Position numbers and translations under genes: made by a program | Origin: Marinobacter sp. SS13-12 | GTDB lineage: Bacteria > Pseudomonadota > Gammaproteobacteria > Pseudomonadales > Oleiphilaceae | Length of the DNA: 64,000 bases | Assembly: GCF_030227115.1 (NCBI RefSeq) | Contig: NZ_JASSUA010000002.1 | Location: 558,001 to 622,000, forward strand | Direction of reading: 5' to 3' | The notes under the pieces: generated by a model | The model's input: the letters and a program-made list of their open reading frames with translations, nothing else | The model's database searches: none | What the model was told of the DNA's origin: nothing | Shown here: positions 8,757-17,850 of the stretch, in pieces | How positions within the stretch are numbered: position 1 is the first letter of the stretch | Layout: every line of letters starts with the position of its first letter

Positions 8757-11114
8757 TCAGCGGCCGTGCCGACCCTTACCCGGCGCGCTGTAGTTGCACA
8801 CACCGTTCGGGAAGATCTCTTTCAGGCGGTTGATTTCCTGTCTGGTGAAGTTGACGCTGCCATAGATGCCACGTGCAAGCGCCGCGGGCACTGGTGTCAG
8901 TTTGCACTGGAAAACGCTGCCTTCAATAGGGCCGCCGGCAACCATGCGGGACGTGGTGTAGGTCGGGAACCGCTCGGTACAGGTACCGGCCCGGCCCTCG
9001 TCCAGAATGCCGTTCCAAACCCCATCACCGGATTCGATCAGGTCACCGTTGGTTTCAAAACAGGCGTCGACAGCCGTGCCGGGGCGATTCTCGGCAATGC
9101 TTTGGTCGGGGTTTTCCTGGATGTTGGTAATCCATTCATCCAGCACCTCCAGGGCCATCCAGGTCTGGTTGAATTCTTCCCGGGGGCGTGGCCGTGACGG
9201 GTCCGAATAGTCGGTAGGGCGGGCATCCGTGAACCAGATGACCTGATTGCCGGCGTCGCCCATCCGGTTGATGATGCGCTGGCGGGCAGAGAAGGACTGG
9301 TGGCTGTTGTGCATGTCCAGCACTTCCTCCAGGTAATGGCGCCAGTCGATGACCGGCATGTTCAACTGGCCATTGAACACCAGGCCCGAAGTATAGGCCG
9401 CCTTGATAGCCTTACGATCGCCCCTGGTCCTTGGCGCCGGGGTGTTATCGCCTTCCGGGCTGAGGTTCATGTTCCGTGAGCTCCAGGGATCGAAGGCCGT
9501 GGGATCGGCCATGACGTCTGACAGTGACCCGATAAACGGAAATCCCTCCTGAACCATTTCCGAAGGCTGCTTCCAGCCGCCAATTTCAGCGTTCAGCTTG
9601 AGGAATTCGGCCTTGGTAAGGTGCCTGTCTTTCAGTGCTTTCAGACCATACTGCACGCCAACGTTGTCATACAGGGTGCGTGGTTCACCGCTACGGTCCA
9701 CGCCGTAGATGTTTTTGGCATCCGAGTAGTGGCTCCAGCGCACGTCGTTCATGACGCCGTCCGGTTGCATCAACTCCTGGTTGTCCGCCATGCCAAACTT
9801 CGGGTTCATCACCAGCGGCGTCAGCCCGCGCCAGGCGGGAATACACTCGGTCATGCCCGGGGCGGTGCTGTAACCAAGCATGGTTTTGATTTCAGCGAAC
9901 GGGTCCGGGTATCTGTCGTTGGAGTTCAGGCCAACCAGCAGGCTGCGGTTCTCGGTGGTTTGCCATTTCGGATTATTGCGGTCCGTGGCATCCATGTAGT
10001 ACTCCAGCAATTCACAGTCGCCGACGTGGATGATCTGGGTGACCATGTCCGGATAGGAGTACTGGGGCACACCACCGTCCAGCAGGTCCGGATGGTTCTG
10101 GGAGTAGACGTACTGCTGAATACCGCCGCCGGAGCCGCCAATGGCGACGGTGTAGTCCGGTACGCCGAAGCGTTTAACGAAGTGCTCCTTCACCATCAGC
10201 GCGGTTTCCCCACCCACCTGGAGATTGTAATGGGTACCGGTGCGGGTGCCGCTGGAATAGATAACGGCATAGCCCATCTGCAGGGTGTCGGGCTGCAGCG
10301 CCCGGCTGTTACTGATGTCACCCTGTGAGTGGCCAATGCCAACGCCGCCGTCGAAATGGAACAGCAGGCGGCCATTCCAGTTCTCCGTGGAAGCCTCCCA
10401 GGGGTCATCGCCCAATTCTGCCAGGGTCGCAAAGCTGTAGATGAAGCGGTTGATGGTGCCACGCTCCTGGCGGACGATGAAGTCCACGGTGCGGCCGTCC
10501 GACAGTACTGTGGTGGACATATCGTCCGGGCGGCTGCCGTCCTCCGGTAACGGCGCCCAGTTCCCGTCAATGGTTCGGTAATGGAAAGTGACATAAGGCT
10601 CGATCGAGCAGTCCTTGCTCAGGCCAATCTGGTTGCCGCTGTCGTCCATCACGGGAAAGCCGGTGTCGCCATCAGTATCTACCAGTGGCTGCTTGCCCAG
10701 TTCCGTCGTCACGGTGCAGACAAAGGGATATTGTTGCGGGCCCGAGAAGATCGGGCCGGTGACGGGGTGAGCGGTGAGCGCCACGGCATCCACGGGGCCA
10801 TATTCGGTGTGGTGAACTTCAAACCGGTTGGCGCCCTCGACCAGTCCGGTGACCAGTATTTCAGGGCCGCTGCGACCAGTCCGGATGGTGGGCTGGATCT
10901 CCGAGTTGTTCAGCCAGAATTCGAGTTGGTCAGTGTCGGAAAAGCTGTCTGCATCTTCGCCGGCCAGTCCCAGCAGCACATTTTCGCCGCTGACCTGGTT
11001 CGGGTCGCTGGACAGGACTTTCAGGCTAATGTCCGGGTCTTTAAAGCAGCCGGTAAGAACAGTTGCTAGCAGAGCCGCCATTATCAGACGGCAACAGGTT
11101 GTTGTCGTGGTCAT
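8757..11114 (-). CDS. DUF6351-like exported lipoprotein, putative alpha/beta-hydrolase
   Basis: A 785-aa lipoprotein with lipobox LLATVLTGC; the cysteine would be lipidated. The N-terminal 130 residues look like an Ig-type region (VLLGLAGEDADSFSDTDQLEFWLNN). The rest resembles DUF6351 proteins, with a nucleophile-elbow-like IGGSGGGIQQYVYSQ and FDGGVGIGHSQG upstream, suggesting a serine hydrolase acting on an extracellular ester or polymer. The substrate is unknown. ATG 11114 is preferred because GGAGGG lies eight bases upstream, inside the longer reading from 11129. It is a single-gene unit ending in a good hairpin terminator. Confidence 0.8.
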   Translation of the reverse strand: MTTTTTCCRLIMAALLATVLTGCFKDPDISLKVLSSDPNQVSGENVLLGLAGEDADSFSDTDQLEFWLNNSEIQPTIRTGRSGPEILVTGLVEGANRFEVHHTEYGPVDAVALTAHPVTGPIFSGPQQYPFVCTVTTELGKQPLVDTDGDTGFPVMDDSGNQIGLSKDCSIEPYVTFHYRTIDGNWAPLPEDGSRPDDMSTTVLSDGRTVDFIVRQERGTINRFIYSFATLAELGDDPWEASTENWNGRLLFHFDGGVGIGHSQGDISNSRALQPDTLQMGYAVIYSSGTRTGTHYNLQVGGETALMVKEHFVKRFGVPDYTVAIGGSGGGIQQYVYSQNHPDLLDGGVPQYSYPDMVTQIIHVGDCELLEYYMDATDRNNPKWQTTENRSLLVGLNSNDRYPDPFAEIKTMLGYSTAPGMTECIPAWRGLTPLVMNPKFGMADNQELMQPDGVMNDVRWSHYSDAKNIYGVDRSGEPRTLYDNVGVQYGLKALKDRHLTKAEFLKLNAEIGGWKQPSEMVQEGFPFIGSLSDVMADPTAFDPWSSRNMNLSPEGDNTPAPRTRGDRKAIKAAYTSGLVFNGQLNMPVIDWRHYLEEVLDMHNSHQSFSARQRIINRMGDAGNQVIWFTDARPTDYSDPSRPRPREEFNQTWMALEVLDEWITNIQENPDQSIAENRPGTAVDACFETNGDLIESGDGVWNGILDEGRAGTCTERFPTYTTSRMVAGGPIEGSVFQCKLTPVPAALARGIYGSVNFTRQEINRLKEIFPNGVCNYSAPGKGRHGR

Positions 11115-11263
11115 GCTGGATCCCTCCATATCGACGTTGTTGTTCGATTACTCCTTTTTCAAAGGCTAGTACGGTCTGCGGAAAATAACAGCTAACCGAA
11201 CAACGAATGTCGCTATGGCAGGATCAATTGTGGCCGCTGGGGATTACCGGCAATCCAACGGTA

Positions 11264-11836
11264 CTACCGCGATGATCTGGAGACTACGAACGCACCACGC
11301 AGATCACCTTCGGAGAATCCGGTCGCTTTGTCTTCAGGGTACAACTCTGCCAGTTTGTCCTTCACCTCCGGAGCGATCGATTTGCCGTGACAGCCGAGGC
11401 AAAGTTCCTGTGTCGGGATCGCGCTCATGTATCGGAAAGCAGGTTCGCCTGCGGCTTCGGATACCTGCCAGACCTCGACCGGCTTGCCGTTTTTGACGGG
11501 CTGTTTCTCCATCGCATGAAGTTGCATTTCCTGCCAGTCCGTTGGGGCGTTATCCGGATTCCGGACTTTCAGACTGGTCCGGCTGATGGTCCATTGCTCG
11601 TCGCTGTTGTCGGCGGCAATCTCCGGGGCCACGGTATTGCAGACGCCAATACCGTTGCTGAGGCCACCCTCCTTGATCGCGGCCTGCAGCGCCTGTTTCA
11701 GGGAGCCACTGAAGGCGTTAACCATTGAGCGTGCCTCGGCAACCAGCTCGTCCGTGGACTGTGTCGGCGGCTCAGCCACGGCAGGCATGGAAAGAATCGA
11801 AAACAGCACTGCAGTCTTGATAATCGGTTTGGCCAT
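11264..11836 (-). CDS. DUF3365 (Tll0287-like) periplasmic haem protein
   Basis: A 190-aa exported protein with a signal peptide ending near MPAVAEPP. It has a single c-type haem motif CLGCH at about residue 144 and the family block FRYMSAIPTQELCLGCHGK. Related DUF3365 domains bind one haem and are proposed redox or gas sensors. The domain also occurs fused to histidine kinases, but here it stands alone. GGAGG precedes ATG 11836. The neighbours are a lipoprotein gene downstream and a patatin gene upstream, with no obvious functional link. Confidence 0.88.
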   Translation of the reverse strand: MAKPIIKTAVLFSILSMPAVAEPPTQSTDELVAEARSMVNAFSGSLKQALQAAIKEGGLSNGIGVCNTVAPEIAADNSDEQWTISRTSLKVRNPDNAPTDWQEMQLHAMEKQPVKNGKPVEVWQVSEAAGEPAFRYMSAIPTQELCLGCHGKSIAPEVKDKLAELYPEDKATGFSEGDLRGAFVVSRSSR

Positions 11837-11933
11837 TGGGCACCTCCCTGGTTGATTTGCTGGTCTGTGATCAGTATATCGTATGATCAGGGACCGACAA
11901 TTGAGCCAGAGCAGGTACTGAGAAGGTTGGGAC

Positions 11934-12839
11934 TCACGGCACTGCCGGTGCTGGCGTAGTTCCGGTGGTCAGTGATGGCGAGATGGAATTCAGATAGTGC
12001 AGTCCTGCTTCGTAGCCCTGTTGGTAACCAAGCTCCAGCAGTGCCGGTTTGCGTGTCAGGCGGCCTACCGGGAAGTCTTCCGGCGGAGCAATAACGCGAA
12101 TGCGGCAATCTTCAGGCGGGTTCTGGATGAACTCCAGGGTTGCGTTGTAGCGCTCTGGTCGGAGCAATGTGGCCTCGGACAACGCCGGATACTCCCTGAA
12201 TAGCCGTTTGGGCACGGAAGGGAATCTGGGCGGTTTCTTGCGATAGCCGGGCGGGCGTGACAGCACCACGGTAATGTCACGGGCGCCGTCGTCATAGGCC
12301 CTGATGACCGGTATGGCATCGGCCACGCCGCCATCCGTCATGGGTTCGCCGTTGATTTCCGGATAATCCCGGTAGGCGATGGGTATGGCGCAGGACGCGG
12401 TAAACACGTCGTGCATGTTGCGCTCATCGATCCGGAAATAATGCGCTTTCCCGGTACGGGCGGAGGTCGTCGTAACCCACAATTCGGTTGTCCCCGACAG
12501 GTAGTTCTCCAGGTTCAACGGCACATCGGCAAACGACTGACTCCAGAGCCAGCGGACATCACACAGGTGCCCGCCACGCGCAAACCGTTTCCAGTCAATG
12601 AAATCCGGTTGGCAGGCATGGCCGGTGATGATTTTGCGATTGCGCCCGTGGTCTCCTGCGAGGTAGCCAATCAGATTGGTGGAGCCAGCTGAAACCCCAT
12701 AGGCCCGCCAGAAGGGCTGGTAGTCGTGCTCAAGGAAGGCGTCGAGAACACCCGCAGCGAATATGCCGCGCATGGCGCCACCCTCGACAACAAGGGCTTT
12801 TGAATTGGCAGAGCGGACGCTGGTCTGGGTTTGAGTCAT
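11934..12839 (-). CDS. Patatin-like phospholipase
   Basis: A 301-aa patatin with oxyanion motif VVEGGAMRGIFAAGVLDAF, nucleophile elbow GVSAGSTN (Ser about 51) and the catalytic aspartate in MTDGGVADAIPV. These form the Ser-Asp dyad that hydrolyses acyl esters of lipids. No signal peptide is visible, so it probably acts in the cytoplasm, like YjjU or RssA. It starts 20 bp after the anchored protein gene and could be co-transcribed with it and the HupE-type gene. No strong ribosome-binding site precedes ATG 12839. Confidence 0.9.
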   Translation of the reverse strand: MTQTQTSVRSANSKALVVEGGAMRGIFAAGVLDAFLEHDYQPFWRAYGVSAGSTNLIGYLAGDHGRNRKIITGHACQPDFIDWKRFARGGHLCDVRWLWSQSFADVPLNLENYLSGTTELWVTTTSARTGKAHYFRIDERNMHDVFTASCAIPIAYRDYPEINGEPMTDGGVADAIPVIRAYDDGARDITVVLSRPPGYRKKPPRFPSVPKRLFREYPALSEATLLRPERYNATLEFIQNPPEDCRIRVIAPPEDFPVGRLTRKPALLELGYQQGYEAGLHYLNSISPSLTTGTTPAPAVP

Positions 12840-12859
12840 GGTCTGCGCAGGGGCTCCGG

Positions 12860-13537
12860 TTAAAGCAGTTTCTTCAGCTCACCGTAATCACCACCGGTAC
12901 GAAGCACCAGCGTGATATCCTTATCGTTCCGGTTGCGGAAAAACCAGCCGTGGTTGCCGGTAAATGCCGCTTCCAGCTCGCCTTCGTCTTCCGGGACGCC
13001 ACGGCCCTTCTCATAGGAGATGGACTGGCCGCTGCCGTCACCATGGGTATCGTAGTTGATGGGACCGCCTTCGGAAACCCATGAGAAGCGAGCAGTGGCG
13101 CCTTCCTCCATGGTGAGTTTGAACTCCGTGCCTTCGCCGGGGGTGAGAACAACACGCACCTCATCGTCCCATTCGGGTTCGGCCGCAGGCGTCGGGGCGG
13201 GCTCTTCGGCTTCCGGCTCAGCTTCCGCCTCAGCAGTCACGATGGCCTCTGAGACCGGCTCGGCCGGTTTGGAGGCGGGCTCTTCGACGGAGGATTGCAC
13301 CGGCACCATTTGCGCGGCCTCATCGGCGGCGGCTTCTTCGGCAAGCTGTTCCTTGATTTCGCCCATCTCCGTCAAACCGAGCAGGCGGCCGGCGCCTGTC
13401 GGGTCCAGGGCATACTCGGCGGGCATCACCACGGTAACCAGCAGTACCGCCGCTACAATGGCTGCGATGATGGTCGAGCGAACCAGCTTCGCCGTGCTGG
13501 GCAATTCGTTACGTGACGGCACATCAGTGTTGTACAT
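12860..13537 (-). CDS. Single-pass membrane-anchored protein paired with HupE/UreJ
   Basis: A 225-aa protein with a short cytoplasmic N-terminus, one membrane helix (IIAAIVAAVLLVTVVMP), an acidic Ala/Glu/Pro-rich linker at about residues 75-125, and a compact C-terminal domain. That domain has TPGEGTEFKLTMEEGATARFSWVSEGG and NYDTHGDG, reading like a beta-sandwich facing the periplasm. GGAGACC precedes the ATG. It lies 15 bp downstream of the HupE/UreJ gene, and this pairing suggests a joint complex. I know of no assigned function. Confidence 0.82.
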   Translation of the reverse strand: MYNTDVPSRNELPSTAKLVRSTIIAAIVAAVLLVTVVMPAEYALDPTGAGRLLGLTEMGEIKEQLAEEAAADEAAQMVPVQSSVEEPASKPAEPVSEAIVTAEAEAEPEAEEPAPTPAAEPEWDDEVRVVLTPGEGTEFKLTMEEGATARFSWVSEGGPINYDTHGDGSGQSISYEKGRGVPEDEGELEAAFTGNHGWFFRNRNDKDITLVLRTGGDYGELKKLL

Positions 13538-13552
13538 AAAAGGTCTCCAGAA

Positions 13553-14287
13553 TCAGGCAATAAAGTAGCCGGTGAGCTGATAACCGATGAGCAGGAAGCC
13601 TGCGCTCATCATGGCCACGTTGGCAGTGTAGGCATGGCGGAAAAAACCATCGGTTTTACGCCAGAAACTCATGACAATCAGGATCATGGCCAGGGCAATG
13701 AGCTGGCCGATCTCCACCCCCACGTTGAACGCAAGCAGGTTCGGAAGCAGCCCATCCGGGGAGATGTCGTACTCGATGATCTTGGTGGACAGGCCAAAGC
13801 CATGGAAAAAACCAAAGATCAGTGTGGCGGCTTTGGTATTGGGCTGAAAACCAAACCAGCGCTGGTACGCGCCCAGGTTATCCAGGGCCTTGTACACCAC
13901 CGAGAGACCGATGATGGCGTCAATGAGATAGCTGTTAATGCCGACATTGAAATACACCCCCAGAAGCATCGTGGCGGAGTGCCCCAGTGCAAACAGGCTC
14001 ACGTAGATTGCGATGTGCTGCATTCGGTAGAGGAAGAAGATGACCCCGAGAAGGAACAGAAGGTGGTCATAGCCGGTGACCATATGTTTGGCCCCCAGGT
14101 ACATGAACGCAATAAGATTTACCCCGGTGATTTCCTGGATGTAGCCTTTATCGCCCTGGGCAACGGCATGGGCCAGTACATCGGCGCTTATACCCAGCAA
14201 CCCGAGCGTGAGGAAAATCCGGAGGAGAAGGTGTCCGCGGGCGGTTGTGGGGGTACGCCATTGCCTGTCAAACCGGGGTGACAGCAT
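13553..14287 (-). CDS. HupE/UreJ family membrane protein
   Basis: A 244-aa polytopic membrane protein with a leader-like first segment (IFLTLGLLGISADVLA) and about six helices. It has the HupE/UreJ signature GYDHLLFLLGVIFFLYR, ALGHSAT and GFFHGFGLS, where histidines and an aspartate lie in the membrane. HupE proteins are linked to nickel or cobalt entry. No hydrogenase, urease or B12 gene is adjacent, so the substrate is open. GGAG precedes ATG 14287. It leads the operon with the anchored protein and perhaps the patatin. Confidence 0.88.
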   Translation of the reverse strand: MLSPRFDRQWRTPTTARGHLLLRIFLTLGLLGISADVLAHAVAQGDKGYIQEITGVNLIAFMYLGAKHMVTGYDHLLFLLGVIFFLYRMQHIAIYVSLFALGHSATMLLGVYFNVGINSYLIDAIIGLSVVYKALDNLGAYQRWFGFQPNTKAATLIFGFFHGFGLSTKIIEYDISPDGLLPNLLAFNVGVEIGQLIALAMILIVMSFWRKTDGFFRHAYTANVAMMSAGFLLIGYQLTGYFIA

Positions 14288-14435
14288 AACGACTCCTGTA
14301 GTTTTCTTTGAAAAAGTGGCAGTGCAACGAGATCACGTGGTCGCATACGTGGTGGATCGGGATCCAGAATGGTAAATGATCACAGGCGTCTATGACATTG
14401 CGATATCGTTAAGCACCGGAGGCGCGGCTTTGGGA

Positions 14436-17400
14436 TTATGCTGAGCCAATCCTTCGAGTCCGGTACCAGGACTCGAAATCCTCCCCGGACATGGGCCGGC
14501 AGAAAAAGTAGCCTTGTGCCTGCCTGCAGCCACGCGAACGCAGATAATCCAGTGCTGCGGCTGTTTCGATACCTTCGGCGACCACTTCAAGTTCCAGAGT
14601 ATTTCCAAGTGCCAGCATTGAATCCGTAACGGCACGACTGCTCGTGTCCTGCTCAAGCTGGAAGATAAACGACTTATCGATTTTGATCTTATCCAACGGC
14701 AGGCGCGTCAAGTGTGCCAAGCTGGAATGCCCGGTCCCAAAATCATCCAGCAAGATGACAATGCCCAGGTCCCTTAGCCGCGTAAGGACAGAAATGGCTT
14801 CGTCAAGGTCGTACATTACCGCGGTTTCCGTGAGTTCTAACTGCAACATGGCCGGGTCGATGGCATGCTCTTTGAGGAGCTGCTCGAAGTGATCAATGAA
14901 GTCCCGATCACGGAACTCTACAGCGGACACGTTAACCGCAATGGGAATGGCAGCCAGCCCGTTGGCAGTCCATGCAATGGACTGGCGGATGGCTTCCTGA
15001 AGTACCCAGCGCCCTATGGGGTTTATAATGCCAGTGGCCTCCGCAATAGGAACGAATTGCTCCGGGCTTATCTCGTCATTACCCAGCCGCAGCAGAGCCT
15101 CGACACTAACCACCTCATGGGTATGAATGTCGATTACAGGTTGGTAGAAGAGGTGAAAAGCATGATTGTGGAGCGCCATTTTCAGCTCCTGTTCAATGCT
15201 GATCTGTCGATTGATTCCAGCGGTAAACGCCGAGGAATAGAACTGGAAATTGTCCCTGCCTCCCTGTTTAGCCTGGTACATCGCCGCATCGGCATGGCTC
15301 ACCAGGGTATCGATGTCTTCGCCATCCCGGGGGAAAATGCTGATCCCGATGGAGGTTGAAACAGAGAGCGTCAACTCTTCCACCAGATATGGTTCGTTGA
15401 TTTTTCGGATAATATGAAGGGCCAGGTCTCCGGCATCAGTGGCTACGCTGATATCCTGTAACAGAACCACGAACTCGTCGCCGCCCATTCGAACCACCAG
15501 GTCTTCGGCGCGCAGGCTGCGGGTAATCCTGCTGGAGATTTCCTTGAGCACCTTATCGCCTACGTCGTGTCCGTGGGTGTCATTAATAGGCTTGAAACGG
15601 TCCAGATCAAGAAACAGTACCGCAGCGCACTGCGAGGTTCGCAGATTGTGGGGCAATAAATGGGCGGCATATTCGAACAGCATGGCCCGGTTCGGCAGAC
15701 CCGTTAATGGGTCATGCAATGACGCATGCCGTATTTCTTCGTCGGCCTGTTTGCGCTCGGTTATATCCCTGAAAAAAACCGCAAGCCCACCGTCAAGGGC
15801 AGGGTAAGCTCTTACTTCCAGCCATTTCTGGTTATCGTCGGGAGTTGTAAGGGAGAATTCCATTGCGGCCGGTTCTCCGGTCTCTCTGACCCGGGTATAC
15901 AGCTCTTCGACCGCCGTGCCTTGCTGCTCAGGCCAAACCTCCCAAAGGTTTCTACCGATCACCTCAGGAGCGGGTTGGTGGCTGATGCGTTCCGCCTCGG
16001 CATTGAACTGGGTCATCGTCCAATCGGCGGACATTGCGGCAAAGCCTTCGGTCATGCTGTTCAGAATGTATCGGCTGTAGTCCCGCTCCCGGCGAAGCTC
16101 CGCCTGCGCACGGGCAGATTCAACAGCAGCCCAGGTCCGGTCTACCACGTCTTCAGCCAGGGCAATTTCCTTTGCGGTCCAATGGTGGACTTCCGAGTCA
16201 TGAACCCCCAGCAGTACCCGTAACGAGCCGGCTTTCATGACCGGTACCGCCAGGACCGCCTTTATCCCCCTCTCCAGGTAGGCGTTTGCATAATCGGCCG
16301 AGCGTTCGTCAGCGATGACGTCGCCGAGCACAAACACCTCTCCGGCGCGAATTTGAGCCGCCACCACCGGGCCGAATTCTTCCAGCGGCAACTCGTCCCC
16401 AACCATTGAGACTGCGCCTTCACTTGTCCATCCTGGCATCACTGTTACGGTTTCGCCGGACTTTGAAACGTCCCCGTAGAATACCCGGGTCACACCCAGA
16501 AACTCGCCTAATAAGGCGGTGGCAGCAGCTGTAATCTCATCGGGGTCAGCCAGCGAACGCAGGCTGTCCGTTAATTTCAAACGAAAACTATTCCGCCGCT
16601 CGCTCTCTTTCTGGTGGTCCAGAGTTTCAGCCAGTTCACGGTTGACCCGTTCCAACTCCTCCTGGGTCAGAACCTGATCAGTGACGTCTGTGCCCTCTGC
16701 GAAGACGCCGCTGATTTTGCCGTCCGGCCCCCAGAGCGGTTGGTACACAAAGTCAAGAATGCGCTCATTTACCGGACCCCCGGGCGTCACCTGTACACCG
16801 TACTGCGCGTTGTTTGCCCTATAGGTGGTGCCGGTAGCGTATACATGGTCCAGAATATCCTCAAAGCCCTGTTCAACCGCATCCGGCAGTGCTTCCCGGA
16901 TGGTTTTACCCAACACTGGCCGATGACCAATTAACTGCGCGTGGCTGGGATTGGCGATTTCGTAGCGATGCTCCGGGCCACTCAGATAAACCATGAAAGC
17001 AGAAGCATGGTTGAACATCTGGCTCAGAAGATCGCATTCGGGATTGAACACAGGCGGGGCGCATTCCTGGTCCGTGGCTTCAGTGCAGACAGAAAGAACA
17101 CCGCCAATACGCCAGGAGGCAGCTTCTTCTTCTTCGAGTGGAGTAAGACTGAATGTCCAATGACCGTATTTCTGTTGGCCGTAGCGTGTATAGGGGAGTT
17201 TATAGTTGAGCTGTTTGATCGGGCCTTTGCCCCTCATAACCTGTTCAACGTCTGTGCCAATGACGGGCCAGGCCTCTTTCCATACTTCTCTTGCTGGCCG
17301 ACCCAGAGCGTGGGGGTGTCGTTCGGGCCCCAGCGCCTGTCGGAAAGTATTGTTATAGAGGCACAACGCTTCCTGACCCCAGAAGATCATCATCGGTTGT

Positions 17401-17570
17401 TCCAGGTTAAGCATGAGGCGCACGGCCGTGCGAAGAGATTGCGGCCACTGGTGGGGTGAGCCAAGGGGGCTCGTGTGCCAATCATGGTGGCGTAACAACT
17501 CACCCATCTCGCCCCCACCTGAGAGGAATTCAAGTGCGGAGGTGGCGGTCCTGCCTGCTTTATCTGACAT
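14436..17570 (-). CDS. PAS/GAF-sensor diguanylate cyclase-phosphodiesterase (GGDEF-EAL)
   Basis: A 1044-aa cytoplasmic c-di-GMP enzyme. Two N-terminal PAS regions (about residues 50-170 and 185-310) are followed by a GAF domain (about 350-490), a third PAS (about 510-625), a GGDEF domain with intact RMGGDEF, and an EAL domain. The EAL domain has SVEALLRL, the DDFGTGHSSL loop and LEVVAEGIET. Both output sites look intact, so it may make or degrade c-di-GMP depending on the signal. No membrane helix is seen. ATG 17570 is preferred; the frame also opens at a TTG 33 bases upstream. It borders the integrated element. Confidence 0.94.
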   Translation of the reverse strand: MSDKAGRTATSALEFLSGGGEMGELLRHHDWHTSPLGSPHQWPQSLRTAVRLMLNLEQPMMIFWGQEALCLYNNTFRQALGPERHPHALGRPAREVWKEAWPVIGTDVEQVMRGKGPIKQLNYKLPYTRYGQQKYGHWTFSLTPLEEEEAASWRIGGVLSVCTEATDQECAPPVFNPECDLLSQMFNHASAFMVYLSGPEHRYEIANPSHAQLIGHRPVLGKTIREALPDAVEQGFEDILDHVYATGTTYRANNAQYGVQVTPGGPVNERILDFVYQPLWGPDGKISGVFAEGTDVTDQVLTQEELERVNRELAETLDHQKESERRNSFRLKLTDSLRSLADPDEITAAATALLGEFLGVTRVFYGDVSKSGETVTVMPGWTSEGAVSMVGDELPLEEFGPVVAAQIRAGEVFVLGDVIADERSADYANAYLERGIKAVLAVPVMKAGSLRVLLGVHDSEVHHWTAKEIALAEDVVDRTWAAVESARAQAELRRERDYSRYILNSMTEGFAAMSADWTMTQFNAEAERISHQPAPEVIGRNLWEVWPEQQGTAVEELYTRVRETGEPAAMEFSLTTPDDNQKWLEVRAYPALDGGLAVFFRDITERKQADEEIRHASLHDPLTGLPNRAMLFEYAAHLLPHNLRTSQCAAVLFLDLDRFKPINDTHGHDVGDKVLKEISSRITRSLRAEDLVVRMGGDEFVVLLQDISVATDAGDLALHIIRKINEPYLVEELTLSVSTSIGISIFPRDGEDIDTLVSHADAAMYQAKQGGRDNFQFYSSAFTAGINRQISIEQELKMALHNHAFHLFYQPVIDIHTHEVVSVEALLRLGNDEISPEQFVPIAEATGIINPIGRWVLQEAIRQSIAWTANGLAAIPIAVNVSAVEFRDRDFIDHFEQLLKEHAIDPAMLQLELTETAVMYDLDEAISVLTRLRDLGIVILLDDFGTGHSSLAHLTRLPLDKIKIDKSFIFQLEQDTSSRAVTDSMLALGNTLELEVVAEGIETAAALDYLRSRGCRQAQGYFFCRPMSGEDFESWYRTRRIGSA

Positions 17571-17722
17571 AATCCACTGTGGGTCTTGAGAGTAGGCTTT
17601 CAAACCAGCTTAGCACATAGAGGTTGGGGCGGATGTTTACAAATTTATAAGGATGGGGCCTCCTATAAAACTGTCTTAACGAGCTGGGGTGTGCTGGTCT
17701 AGAGATCGGTGCGGAAGGGTAA
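17571..17722. other. Chromosomal gap between GGDEF-EAL gene and attL
   Basis: About 150 bp without a gene. It would have been the natural downstream flank of tRNA-Arg before the element inserted. It contains an AT-rich stretch around 17636-17690 and presumably the promoter of the GGDEF-EAL gene on the minus strand. Confidence 0.6.
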
Positions 17723-17740
17723 TTGGTACCCCCGGCAGGA
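17723..17740. repeat. attL core (duplicated tRNA-Arg 3' end)
   Basis: TTGGTACCCCCGGCAGGA matches 22900-22917 exactly; the sequences diverge on both sides. This is the distal junction of the element. Confidence 0.9.
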
Positions 17741-17807
17741 TTGGTTACCTGTTTATGGGTGGTCAAGGTATTGAATAATAAGGCTCAAAACTGTGATGGC
17801 TTCTTAA

Positions 17808-17827
17808 TGTATCACACCTTGTATCAC
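17808..17827 (+). repeat. Left arm-type sites: two TGTATCAC copies
   Basis: TGTATCAC occurs at 17808-17815 and 17820-17827, in direct orientation 12 bp apart, 68 bp inside the left core. The same octamer occurs twice inside the right end. Paired short repeats near both cores are typical integrase arm-binding sites. Confidence 0.65.
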
Positions 17828-17850
17828 GAGTTGTACCGCAGAATACAGCT

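Noticed and set aside
17723..17760. Second tRNA gene at the left junction
   Set aside because: Only the 3' 18 bases of tRNA-Arg match; there is no cloverleaf, so it is the att duplication.
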